Assembly (NCBI RefSeq): GCF_020382885.2
Contig: NC_058504.1
Coordinates: 10,654,519 to 10,718,518, forward strand
DNA from: Scatophagus argus
Taxonomy: Eukaryota; Chordata; Actinopteri; Scatophagidae
Length of the DNA stretch: 64,000 nt
Reading direction: 5' to 3'
Positions 25,501-33,100 of the stretch are shown here, in pieces (position 1 is the first letter of the stretch; every line of letters begins with the position of its first letter). Below the pieces are notes generated by a model that was not told the DNA's origin, ran no database searches, and worked only from the letters and a program-made list of their open reading frames with translations. The position numbers and the translations under genes were made by a program.

Positions 25501-28295
25501 AGGAAGGCCGAGGTGATGTCTTTGGCTGTGGATGAGTCGACAGATAACAGCGATATTGCACAGTTGTGCCTCTATGTGCGATTTTTTGATGGTGAATGTT
25601 TTCGCGAGGATTTGCTTGGACTAATTCCCATGGAGGGGCACACTACTGGTGAAATTCTATTCACCAAAATTACTTCGTTCTTTGAGGAAAACAACCTGGA
25701 TTTAGCGCACATCAATATGCTGGTGACAGACGGTGCCCCTTCCATGGCGGGCAGGGATCAGGGGCTCGCTGCGAGGATGGCTGCCGTGGCTCCTCAGTTG
25801 AGATCGCTACATTGCCTCATTCACCAAAGCCTCTTGTGTGCCAAGCTCAGTGGTGAGTTAAAACAGACCATGGACTCTGTCATGGCAATTATAAACTTTA
25901 TCCGGTGCACCTCCAGTTTACAGCACCGCCTTTTCCGTAAGCTTTTGAAGGACACAGCTGCTGAATATAAAGATTTGCTCATTCACAATGACATTAGATG
26001 GCTTAGCAAAGGCAACGCATTGAAACGGTTTAGTGAACTAAGAGAGGAGATTGTGCAGTTTCTCAAGGCTTCGAAATTGAAAAAAGCTGGCAAGTTTCTG
26101 GCACTAATGGAAAATGATGAGTTTAATGCTACTGTTTGCTTTTTGAGTGACGTTTTCCATCATTTGAACCAACTCAACATGGAGTTGCAGGGCAGAGGTA
26201 AAACAGCCGCGGAACTTGTGGAGAAACTTCACGCTTTTCAAAGAAAGCTCTCACTGTTCTCTGCTGATCTTTGTTCTGGAAAGATGCTCCACTTCCCCAC
26301 ACTGAGGCAATCTGGCCTGCAAATTGCTGAGCTGATGCCAAACTTTATTGACTCGTTGAAAAAAAACTTTGCCACCAGGTTTGGTAATTTCAGCATCTCC
26401 AGTGAAGTGATGAGATTTGTGAAGGACCCTTTCTGTGTTAATGTTGAGACAGACTTTGCATTGAAAGGAAAGGAGGTGGTATCATCTCTGGATGAGGGGT
26501 CTTTGCAGCTAGAACTCATTGACATGCAGTCATCAGATGACTTGCGACAGTCATTTCAGCAGGCAGGTTTTGAAAAATTCTGGACCCATTTAGTCAGCCA
26601 TGACAAATTTCCACACTTAAGGGGTCTTGCACTTTTTCTTCTGACAATGTTTGGCTCAACATACACATGTGAGTCATCATTCTCACACATGAATGCAATT
26701 AAAACTCACAATCGCATATCACTCACTGACCAGCATCTGCATCACTGCATGCGTATTGCCCTGACAACATATACACCTGACTTCACTGCTCTCGCTCAGT
26801 CAAAAACATGCCATTTCTCTCATTAAATAGCACACTGTTGGCAAACTACATGCAACAAACTGTTATTTTGTTTAATATAAACAGAGGCATAATATGCCAG
26901 TTTGTTTGCTGGTTTTATTGTTCTTTTTGTTGAGGCAGTTTCTCAGTTATAGACTATGGATGTAATTCTAATATTGCTCACCTATGTACAATTTGCAGCA
27001 TACATGCACTGGTTTTATTTTTTGTTGTTTCATGTCACTGAAATGAGTGCAATCTTAAATGTCCGATATTAGGCCTATTCATTGAAAAAAAAAACTCTAC
27101 CATCAGGTTTGGTAATTTCAGCATCTCCAGTGAAGTGATGAGATTTGTGAAGGACCCTTTCTGTGTTATGTTGAGACAGACTTTGAATGAGGGGTCTAGA
27201 ACTCATTGAAGCAGGCAGTTTTTGAAAATTTCCCCATTTAGTTAGTCAGCCAAGACAAATTTCCACACTCAAGGGGGCTTGCACTTTTTCTTTTTGTTGG
27301 GTGTTGAGGCAATTTCTCAGTTATAGCCTATGAATGTAATTGTAATACTGTTCACCTAACCTGAGTGATGTAATTTGCAACATAGGCCTACACATGCACT
27401 TTGGTTTTATTTTTTGTTATTTCATGTCACTCAAATGAGTGCAATTTGATAGTGATAGTGATATTGCTGGTGTCTATTAATAAAGACAAATGTGAGAACA
27501 GCACTGTGAATTCATGGGGAAGTCTGTTTTATTTATTCGAAGGAAAAAGTTGTATTCAGTTACCAATTGTTGTGTTAATTACTTTATTTGTTACTACGGT
27601 TAGTCATATTCTCCGGCCCCTTGTTTTGCTTCAGTTTGATGAACTGGCCCCAGACCCAAATTAATTGAATAGCCCTGGATTAGGAGATTATCAGAAGAGG
27701 AGACCTACCTGTCCATGCTGGCCTCGGCCTGGGGACCGTGTATGTGGAGTCGGTGTATTCCCTGTAAACGGCCTTGATGTATTTTTGAGGAATATCTTTA
27801 AATTTCCTGAAAAACAAACAAACAAAACAAAACAAATGAAATAATAAGAAAACTCTCAGGGAACACTTAAAAAAACAAATCGCTTTTGTTTTGCACATTC
27901 AACACCTATGCTCAATTGTAAATTTATCTTAATTTTGAATTTGCAAAGCTGTAAATTTGCCCTTATTTTAACCATAAAAAGGCTTAACTGTAGGTTACTG
28001 ATATTTATTGCCAGATTCACCACCCACCCCCAGCAGATCTAGGTTTTGGAAACTGGCAGCGAGGTCTAAATGTCATATCAGAGTGGGCTGCCTAAATTAA
28101 ACAAGTACATATTCACCTTTGGTCGGACGCTGGGTCAACACTGTCCAGATGGATATAATCCCAACCGATTTCTACAGCTGCTATGTAATACTCCCTCACA
28201 GCAGCGGCAGGTATCTGCGCTTCTCCGCCGGTGAAGAAGAAGAAGAAGAAGGAGAGCAGCAGCAGCGGCGGCGGCGGCAGGAGTGTGCCTGTCAT
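8731..28295 (-). CDS. f8: Coagulation factor VIII, 27 coding exons, 1670 aa
   Basis: Procofactor of the intrinsic clotting pathway; once cleaved by thrombin it supports factor IXa on phospholipid. Exons, 5' to 3': 28117-28295, 27709-27806, 24024-24146, 22614-22826, 22084-22266, 21811-21914, 20498-20618, 20139-20409, 19878-20043, 19648-19735, 18807-19024, 18466-18610, 17649-17858, 16186-17054, 15928-16070, 15108-15273, 14652-14891, 14024-14252, 13728-13910, 13233-13349, 12020-12091, 11717-11802, 11438-11593, 10648-10792, 10393-10541, 9272-9454, 8731-8886. All junctions keep frame (5013 nt with stop) and all introns begin GT and end AG. The domain order is signal peptide, A1-a1-A2-a2-B-a3-A3-C1-C2. 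I prefer factor VIII over factor V because of the long acidic a1 and a3 segments, the WDYAPHL motif opening A2, the C2 phrase SWSPDLARLHLEG, and exon lengths 123, 213, 210, 229, 183, 117, 72, 86, 156, 145 and 149 that match human F8 as I recall it. The start is the only ATG in the open first exon (28295), followed directly by a signal peptide. hAT copy 1 lies in intron 2. Confidence 0.95.
8887..9271 (-). other. f8 intron 26; nothing recognised
   Basis: Intron of 385 bp with normal GT and AG ends. I see no repeat or RNA gene inside. Confidence 0.6.
10025..10200 (+). repeat. Teleost interspersed repeat, GCTAAGCTAA family, copy 1
   Basis: The phrases CCCTGTTTCCAGGCTTCATG, GCTAAGCTAATCTAACC and CTTCTCATCTAACTTTGAGC match a short repeat I recognise as widespread in percomorph genomes. 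Related copies lie at about 15735-15880 and 21225-21500, all in f8 introns. The borders are approximate. Confidence 0.55.
10547..10580. repeat. (CA)17 microsatellite at the f8 exon 25 acceptor
   Basis: Thirty-four bases of pure CA on the plus strand, read as (TG)17 on the coding strand. Only five bases (GACCAG minus its final G of the tract) separate it from the start of exon 25 at 10541, so it occupies the usual polypyrimidine position. Confidence 0.95.
10946..11018 (+). repeat. Retrotransposon tail with GATC/CTAT microsatellite
   Basis: CAACAATTTCCCAGGATGAATAAAGT is followed by a run of CTAT and CGAT units. This is the 3' terminus typical of fish non-LTR elements. No body of the element is recognisable upstream. 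It lies in f8 intron 23. Confidence 0.55.
12770..13110. repeat. Probable teleost interspersed repeat with TTAGCATG motifs
   Basis: f8 intron 20 holds a stretch with several copies of TTAGCATGTTAGCATGC-like words and a T-rich centre near 12898-12914, a pattern common in fish short interspersed elements. The edges and family are uncertain. Confidence 0.4.
13233..16070 (-). other. f8: f8 a3 segment and A3 domain (exons 15-20)
   Basis: Exon 15 completes a3 with FAMDYVDPR before SGEVRYRHYYIAAEE. The Arg is the probable thrombin site matching human Arg1689, and the nearby Tyr could be the sulfated von Willebrand factor contact. A3 continues with EYKKVVFRAYKDEAF, FKNKASRPYSFHLQG, SGLIGPLVICKPG, FDETKSWYMEENLQR and INGYVAETLPGL. 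In the A3 copper-like loop CTIGDYQLAGM the Cys and Met are kept, but both His of the human loop are Tyr and Leu. Human exon 14 runs into A3 as one exon; here an intron (16071-16185) splits the a3 region. Confidence 0.88.
15735..15880 (+). repeat. Teleost interspersed repeat, GCTAAGCTAA family, copy 2
   Basis: GCTAGCTGTTTCCGCCTATC, GTGCTAAGCTAAGCTTC and TTCATCTCTCTTGGCAACAAA follow the same order as the copy near 10025. It ends about 50 bp from the donor of f8 exon 15 (15928). Confidence 0.5.
16186..17054 (-). other. f8: f8 exon 14: end of A2, a2 linker and compact B domain
   Basis: The exon opens with GEWEISAFDGTLKSRGM (A2 end). The acidic a2 segment DHDRDEDISDYIDWIDMTPR follows, with a candidate thrombin site after DMTPR. 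The B domain is only about 240 residues, against roughly 900 in human factor VIII. It is hydrophilic and has about eleven N-glycosylation sequons, among them NRT, NGS, NVT, NET, NGT, NNS, NKT, NYT and NTT. The basic run RARGVRQRRQAER contains an RXXR furin-type site, which could be the heavy/light chain processing point. The exon ends in the first part of the acidic a3 segment (LLEYDDYNQE). Confidence 0.85.
17055..17648 (-). other. f8 intron 13; nothing recognised
   Basis: AT-rich intron of 594 bp with canonical splice ends. I see no repeat family or coding sequence. Confidence 0.55.
17859..18465 (-). other. f8 intron 12; nothing recognised
   Basis: Intron of 607 bp, AT-rich, with a GTAAGT donor after exon 12. 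I see no further feature. Confidence 0.55.
19025..19647 (-). other. f8 intron 10; nothing recognised
   Basis: Intron of 623 bp between the exons coding the middle of A2. No repeat or RNA gene is recognised. Confidence 0.55.
20748..20780. repeat. (GT)n(G)n microsatellite in f8 intron 6
   Basis: A short GT run followed by about ten G residues. It is a simple-sequence tract with no wider feature around it. Confidence 0.8.
21225..21500 (+). repeat. Teleost interspersed repeat, GCTAAGCTAA family, copy 3
   Basis: CTTCATGCTAAGCTAAGCTAA preceded by GACTGTTTCCCCCTACTTTC is the same core as the copies near 10025 and 15735. It lies in f8 intron 6. The borders are approximate. Confidence 0.5.
22827..24023 (-). 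other. f8 intron 3; nothing recognised
   Basis: Intron of 1197 bp. The open frames inside are short and show no homology I recognise, and no transposon termini are seen. Confidence 0.5.
24184..24219. repeat. (C)n(CA)n tract near the f8 exon 3 acceptor
   Basis: About 17 C residues are followed by a CA run. On the coding strand this is (TG)n(G)n, ending about 38 bp before the exon 3 acceptor (exon starts 24146) and outside the immediate splice signal. Confidence 0.9.
24343..24350. repeat. Left target-site duplication of hAT copy 1
   Basis: GATTAGGA directly precedes the element and is repeated exactly at 27678-27685. A perfect 8-bp duplication is the hAT hallmark. Confidence 0.97.
24598..24733 (-). 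repeat. Inverted, decayed fragment of the transposase gene in the hAT leader
   Basis: Read on the minus strand, 24658-24733 resembles 25529-25605, about 24643-24657 resembles 25654-25669, and 24598-24628 resembles 25681-25713, in the same order with a deletion between the first two. Shared words include CACAACTGTGCA, AAATCCAGGTTGTT and GACTCATCCA. The same structure is present in copy 2 (33116-33251) and copy 3 (38607-38742). Confidence 0.85.
24961..26826 (+). CDS. hAT transposase, 621 aa, intact (copy 1)
   Basis: DNA transposase for cut-and-paste movement, in one uninterrupted exon. The N terminus is basic (KKRKVD, nuclear-signal-like). A BED-type zinc finger follows, with Cys37, Cys40, His55 and His60. 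The RNase H-like core has candidate catalytic acids at Asp191 (AVDESTD), Asp257 (VTDGAPSM) and Glu571 ([12 protein letters not shown]), the hAT triad positions. A Cys/His motif HCLIHQ and an RW motif ([12 protein letters not shown]) lie between. The C terminus is the usual hAT dimerisation block. It resembles the group that gave rise to host genes such as SCAND3/ZBED9 and GTF2IRD2. Identical proteins are coded at 31023-32888 and 38970-40835. No stop, frameshift or missing key residue is seen, so the enzyme may be active. Confidence 0.95.
   Translation: MSLSTLKKRKVDSENRQFNKEWTEKYAFIEVNVKPVCLICNECLAVSKEFNLRRHFKTKHANFDTTFPPGSVARRQRILGLTSGYEQRRRILFRAWTDQERTTAASLRVAWILGKKKRPFTDSETVKECMLASIEEIVADEKTRKSIVELIKQIPLSDTTNMRRVECLASDVFETLLDKLRKAEVMSLAVDESTDNSDIAQLCLYVRFFDGECFREDLLGLIPMEGHTTGEILFTKITSFFEENNLDLAHINMLVTDGAPSMAGRDQGLAARMAAVAPQLRSLHCLIHQSLLCAKLSGELKQTMDSVMAIINFIRCTSSLQHRLFRKLLKDTAAEYKDLLIHNDIRWLSKGNALKRFSELREEIVQFLKASKLKKAGKFLALMENDEFNATVCFLSDVFHHLNQLNMELQGRGKTAAELVEKLHAFQRKLSLFSADLCSGKMLHFPTLRQSGLQIAELMPNFIDSLKKNFATRFGNFSISSEVMRFVKDPFCVNVETDFALKGKEVVSSLDEGSLQLELIDMQSSDDLRQSFQQAGFEKFWTHLVSHDKFPHLRGLALFLLTMFGSTYTCESSFSHMNAIKTHNRISLTDQHLHHCMRIALTTYTPDFTALAQSKTCHFSH
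27080..27465 (+). repeat. Degenerate direct duplicate of the transposase 3' end
   Basis: This stretch repeats, with several deletions, the element's own 26350-26640 and then 26927-27062. Examples are GGTTTGGTAATTTCAGCATC and GAGGCAATTTCTCAGTTATA. The frame is lost, so it is not coding. It is present in all three copies (30384-30769 and 41089-41474), so it predates the recent spread. Confidence 0.88.
27479..27484 (+). terminator. Polyadenylation signal of hAT copy 1
   Basis: AATAAA about 650 bp after the transposase stop and about 190 bp before the right terminus. The equivalents are 30365-30370 (minus) in copy 2 and 41488-41493 in copy 3. Confidence 0.55.
27678..27685. repeat. Right target-site duplication of hAT copy 1
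   Basis: GATTAGGA, identical to 24343-24350. It lies 17 bp from the first base of the f8 intron 2 donor (27703-27708). Confidence 0.97.
28233..28280 (-). repeat. Triplet repeats inside the f8 signal-peptide codons
   Basis: On the coding strand, (CCG)4, (CTG)3, CTC, TCC and (TTC)6 follow one another, coding Pro4-Leu4-Ser-Phe6. The tracts are pure enough to be expected to vary in length, which would change the hydrophobic core without shifting the frame. Confidence 0.9.
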
Positions 28296-28756
28296 CGCAG
28301 CGGTGTGCGCGCCTCTCAGCTCCGCCGTGTCCCGGCTCAAGCACTGCTGCGCGTCCTGTGGACTCGACTATTTGAAGGGAAGGAGGTGGGGTGGAGAGAA
28401 GACAAGCAGCTTAACAGGGAAGCTGAGGCTGGACGTGGGGGCGTGTGGTGGTAGTTGGAGATACGTATGTGGGTGGACTCAGGGTGTTCTCAGATGAGAC
28501 TTTATTATTCAGGGGGATACATTGTTCTTGGACACACCATGCATGCTGCACTCATAAAGTACGGGGCCGAGCACGCTTGGGCATTATGCATTTAACAGCT
28601 GACTTCTTTCGTTCCACTTTTTCTTAAGGCACCCACTGTGAAGGCTTTGTTTGCTGTAACTAACGTTATTTAATCATTTATTAGCAGTTATAGTTATAAA
28701 TTAATGAAACAAGTGTTGTGTTGCCAGGATGTGAAAGGTTCCTTTGTCTGGTGTTA
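28296..28756 (-). promoter_or_regulatory. f8 5' untranslated and promoter region (inferred)
   Basis: DNA immediately upstream of the f8 ATG. The first 100 bp are GC-rich with CpG sites. I see no convincing TATA box or transcription start. The assignment rests on position only. Confidence 0.4.
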
Positions 28757-28985
28757 GGGTGTCGCAATATATCCACCGTGATGTTAAAAAAAATGAAATA
28801 CTGATATAGTATGAATAATACATGCATTAATAACGTCATGTACGTAATACAGTTCAGATGTTAGGAGTGTAATCCAAAAAAAGGTACAAAACACAGAATA
28901 AACAGAGTTAAGGATGAGATATCGAGAGATATCACGGTAATATCGGGAATTCTTTTGACCACGATAATCTAATATCGTGACACCT
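28757..28985. mobile_element. Probable short non-autonomous DNA element (MITE)
   Basis: The left end GGGTGTCGCAATAT and the right end, read inward, AGGTGTCACGATAT form imperfect terminal inverted repeats around an AT-rich body with several ATATCG words. It resembles common fish MITEs. I could not find a matching target duplication. Confidence 0.4.
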
Positions 28986-30163
28986 CTGAATCATTTTCAC
29001 CAGAATACTAAGAACTTCATATTTGTACCTGCACACTTATTGTTTATGAATACGACACGTAACTGATGTGTTGCCAAGTAACACAGAGTAAACGCCAGCA
29101 TCAGAACGACTGTTGTTATTAGCAGTTATTGATCACTGATTTATAAACCGTTAATAAAAATTAGATTGTATTCATTAACCCTTTACTAAGGCTTATGGCT
29201 ATGGCTTCAGATGTTTTTTAAAGCCAGACCGTCTGTTTGAATGCGTGGTGTGCTGTCAATGTTTTAATACATGACAGCACTAGAAAAGAGTAATAAAACA
29301 CAAATAAGATTGAATTTACCCTGAGCAATGTGAGAGAAGCATATTTTTGTACACTACACTGTCACCTTGCGGCTAATATTGGGTACTGCAGAGCTTGTGT
29401 ATTTTGCATTGGGCTGATGAGGCAGCGTTGATTAACTCTTTGTAAATTAAGAGGCCGGGTACAATAAATGGTTTCAGTATTTTAATGCAAATGTAAAAAG
29501 TCGAACAAGTCGAGGGACAAGCTTACTCAGTGACTCACTGATGTTACATGTGTATAAAACAAATTTAAATAGTAGCCTAAGTAAAAACAGTAGCAAAACA
29601 AACCATAGCAAAACATCACACACTTTTTAACTTACAAGATCATTTCAGATCAAAAGGATTATATTTTACAACAGTTAGGAGGTCAACCTTAAGATGTTTT
29701 TTTTTTTTAAATAGACTAGCACAGGACACAATTTATTCAAAAATGATGTGACAAAAAAAAACAATGTGTGTGTGCAGTTAATGAAAGCTGAAAAACCGGT
29801 AACTGTCAGACTTGACAGACACTGAGACTACATTCCTCCAGGATAAGAGAGGAGACGGTTTTAAAACTTTGTTTTGTCATTGTTCAACGCAAAACTATGA
29901 AAATAATGCTTTTTTTCCCACAGATTTCGACATCTCTCTAAGCATGTGTCCTTTTAAACCCAAAATCTAATTTAAGGCACACTGAGGTACTATAACCAGC
30001 TGCATGCAAACATAAAAATAAAAATGTCATGTCAGAGAGTCTGTCCAAAAGCAGTGCTTTCCAAGTGAGCACTGAAAGGTATTTGATATACTTTGCCTGG
30101 TTTGACATTCATCAACCCAAACTTTGCTTATGGATATAGAAAAAAAACATGGATATTATAATA
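28986..30163. other. f8-MORC intergenic DNA; nothing else recognised
   Basis: AT-rich sequence between the f8 promoter side and hAT copy 2. No exon or clear repeat is seen apart from A- and T-runs. Before the transposon arrived the MORC stop and the f8 start codon were only about 1.9 kb apart. Confidence 0.5.
29732..29737 (-). terminator. Possible original polyadenylation signal of the MORC gene
   Basis: TTTATT on the plus strand is AATAAA on the minus strand. It is the first such signal downstream of the MORC stop once the hAT copy is ignored, about 440 bp from the stop in the pre-insertion sequence. The transposon's own signal at 30365-30370 now comes first. Confidence 0.4.
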
Positions 30164-30171
30164 GTATTGAT
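30164..30171. repeat. Left target-site duplication of hAT copy 2
   Basis: GTATTGAT, repeated exactly at 33499-33506. Confidence 0.97.
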
Positions 30172-33100
30172 CAGGGCTATTCAATTAATTTGGGTCTGGG
30201 GCCAGTTCATCAAACTGAAGCAAAACAAGGGGCCGGAGAATATGACTAACCGTAGTAACAAATAAAGTAATTAACACAACAATTGGTAACTGAATACAAC
30301 TTTTTCCTTCGAATAAATAAAACAGACTTCCCCATGAATTCACAGTGCTGTTCTCACATTTGTCTTTATTAATAGACACCAGCAATATCACTATCACTAT
30401 CAAATTGCACTCATTTGAGTGACATGAAATAACAAAAAATAAAACCAAAGTGCATGTGTAGGCCTATGTTGCAAATTACATCACTCAGGTTAGGTGAACA
30501 GTATTACAATTACATTCATAGGCTATAACTGAGAAATTGCCTCAACACCCAACAAAAAGAAAAAGTGCAAGCCCCCTTGAGTGTGGAAATTTGTCTTGGC
30601 TGACTAACTAAATGGGGAAATTTTCAAAAACTGCCTGCTTCAATGAGTTCTAGACCCCTCATTCAAAGTCTGTCTCAACATAACACAGAAAGGGTCCTTC
30701 ACAAATCTCATCACTTCACTGGAGATGCTGAAATTACCAAACCTGATGGTAGAGTTTTTTTTTTCAATGAATAGGCCTAATATCGGACATTTAAGATTGC
30801 ACTCATTTCAGTGACATGAAACAACAAAAAATAAAACCAGTGCATGTATGCTGCAAATTGTACATAGGTGAGCAATATTAGAATTACATCCATAGTCTAT
30901 AACTGAGAAACTGCCTCAACAAAAAGAACAATAAAACCAGCAAACAAACTGGCATATTATGCCTCTGTTTATATTAAACAAAATAACAGTTTGTTGCATG
31001 TAGTTTGCCAACAGTGTGCTATTTAATGAGAGAAATGGCATGTTTTTGACTGAGCGAGAGCAGTGAAGTCAGGTGTATATGTTGTCAGGGCAATACGCAT
31101 GCAGTGATGCAGATGCTGGTCAGTGAGTGATATGCGATTGTGAGTTTTAATTGCATTCATGTGTGAGAATGATGACTCACATGTGTATGTTGAGCCAAAC
31201 ATTGTCAGAAGAAAAAGTGCAAGACCCCTTAAGTGTGGAAATTTGTCATGGCTGACTAAATGGGTCCAGAATTTTTCAAAACCTGCCTGCTGAAATGACT
31301 GTCGCAAGTCATCTGATGACTGCATGTCAATGAGTTCTAGCTGCAAAGACCCCTCATCCAGAGATGATACCACCTCCTTTCCTTTCAATGCAAAGTCTGT
31401 CTCAACATTAACACAGAAAGGGTCCTTCACAAATCTCATCACTTCACTGGAGATGCTGAAATTACCAAACCTGGTGGCAAAGTTTTTTTTCAACGAGTCA
31501 ATAAAGTTTGGCATCAGCTCAGCAATTTGCAGGCCAGATTGCCTCAGTGTGGGGAAGTGGAGCATCTTTCCAGAACAAAGATCAGCAGAGAACAGTGAGA
31601 GCTTTCTTTGAAAAGCGTGAAGTTTCTCCACAAGTTCCGCGGCTGTTTTACCTCTGCCCTGCAACTCCATGTTGAGTTGGTTCAAATGATGGAAAACGTC
31701 ACTCAAAAAGCAAACAGTAGCATTAAACTCATCATTTTCCATTAGTGCCAGAAACTTGCCAGCTTTTTTCAATTTCGAAGCCTTGAGAAACTGCACAATC
31801 TCCTCTCTTAGTTCACTAAACCGTTTCAATGCGTTGCCTTTGCTAAGCCATCTAATGTCATTGTGAATGAGCAAATCTTTATATTCAGCAGCTGTGTCCT
31901 TCAAAAGCTTACGGAAAAGGCGGTGCTGTAAACTGGAGGTGCACCGGATAAAGTTTATAATTGCCATGACAGAGTCCATGGTCTGTTTTAACTCACCACT
32001 GAGCTTGGCACACAAGAGGCTTTGGTGAATGAGGCAATGTAGCGATCTCAACTGAGGAGCCACGGCAGCCATCCTCGCAGCGAGCCCCTGATCCCTGCCC
32101 GCCATGGAAGGGGCACCGTCTGTCACCAGCATATTGATGTGCGCTAAATCCAGGTTGTTTTCCTCAAAGAACGAAGTAATTTTGGTGAATAGAATTTCAC
32201 CAGTAGTGTGCCCCTCCATGGGAATTAGTCCAAGCAAATCCTCGCGAAAACATTCACCATCAAAAAATCGCACATAGAGGCACAACTGTGCAATATCGCT
32301 GTTATCTGTCGACTCATCCACAGCCAAAGACATCACCTCGGCCTTCCTCAGTTTGTCCAAAAGCGTCTCGAAAACGTCCGATGCAAGGCACTCGACTCGC
32401 CTCATATTTGTAGTGTCAGATAATGGAATTTGCTTGATCAATTCGACTATGCTTTTTCTGGTTTTCTCATCTGCTACAATCTCCTCAATGGATGCCAGCA
32501 TACACTCCTTGACTGTCTCAGAGTCTGTAAACGGCCTTTTCTTTTTGCCCAATATCCATGCCACTCGCAAAGATGCTGCCGTTGTCCTCTCTTGATCCGT
32601 CCAGGCCCGAAACAGTATGCGACGTCTTTGCTCATAACCAGATGTAAGCCCCAATATCCTCTGCCTCCGGGCAACGGAGCCCGGTGGGAAAGTAGTGTCA
32701 AAGTTAGCATGCTTTGTCTTAAAATGCCTTCTCAAATTAAACTCTTTTGACACGGCGAGGCACTCGTTGCAGATTAGGCACACAGGTTTCACATTGACCT
32801 CAATAAACGCATATTTCTCTGTCCATTCTTTGTTGAACTGCCTATTCTCTGAGTCAACTTTCCTTTTTTTTAAGGTAGATAGAGACATTTTGTCTTGTTG
32901 CTGGCCTAGAAAGTGTCAAAGTGACAAGTTTGAGCGGTCCGTCAAAATATATTTCCGACCAAAACAGGTAACGTTAGGACTACGAGTAGATATTTAATTG
33001 TAATGTAGGCCTACTGGCCACCATGGTTAAATTTTTAAACGGACTCCACTGTCCATGAGATAAATAGGCCTATCATTTGGAGTGGCAAGTAGGCTATATT

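Larger units (their letters stand above)
24351..27677 (+). mobile_element. hAT DNA transposon, copy 1, 3327 bp, complete
   Basis: Autonomous-looking hAT element in f8 intron 2, antisense to f8. The termini are CAGGGCTCTTCAA on the left and, read inward from the right, CAGGGCTATTCAA, giving short terminal inverted repeats with one mismatch. The flanks carry the identical 8-bp duplication GATTAGGA. Internal order is: a GC-rich subterminal region; a 5' leader with an inverted fragment of the gene (24598-24733); an intact transposase gene (24961-26826); a degenerate direct duplicate of the gene's 3' part (about 27080-27465); and an AATAAA signal (27479-27484). Two further copies of exactly equal length lie at 30172-33498 and 38360-41686, and I saw no base difference in the stretches I compared. 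The insertion enlarged a roughly 227-bp intron to 3562 bp. Confidence 0.97.
20498..28295 (-). other. f8: f8 signal peptide and A1 domain (exons 1-7)
   Basis: The signal peptide is MTGTLL, then runs of Pro, Leu and Phe, ending near GGEA before QIPAAAVREYYIAAVE. Its core is coded by triplet repeats (CCG, CTG and TTC codons) at about 28233-28280. A1 follows, with the cupredoxin phrases VFPGG, SGLIGALLICK, FAVFDETKSWY and WHVIGIGTAPEIHS. The type-1 copper loop CQIHAHRHDGM, spanning the exon 7/8 join, has Cys, both His and Met. Exon 5 here (183 nt) covers what I recall as human exons 5 plus 6. Exons 6 and 7 (104 + 121 nt) cover human exon 7. Confidence 0.9.

Noticed and set aside
25099-26525. Open frames inside the hAT transposase on other frames (for example 25099-25419 minus, 26238-26525 minus, and their equivalents in copies 2 and 3)
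   Set aside because: They are shadows of the 621-aa transposase. They recur only because the whole element recurs.
27401-27664. 87-aa frame at the 3' end of each hAT copy
   Set aside because: It lies across the noncoding 3' end and the terminal repeat, has no domain, and is not preserved for coding reasons.
8731-28295. Gene called coagulation factor V
   Set aside because: The A-A-B-A-C-C plan fits both. However, the acidic a1 and a3 linkers, the A2 opening WDYAPHL, the C2 phrase SWSPDLARLHLEG and the exon lengths fit factor VIII much better.
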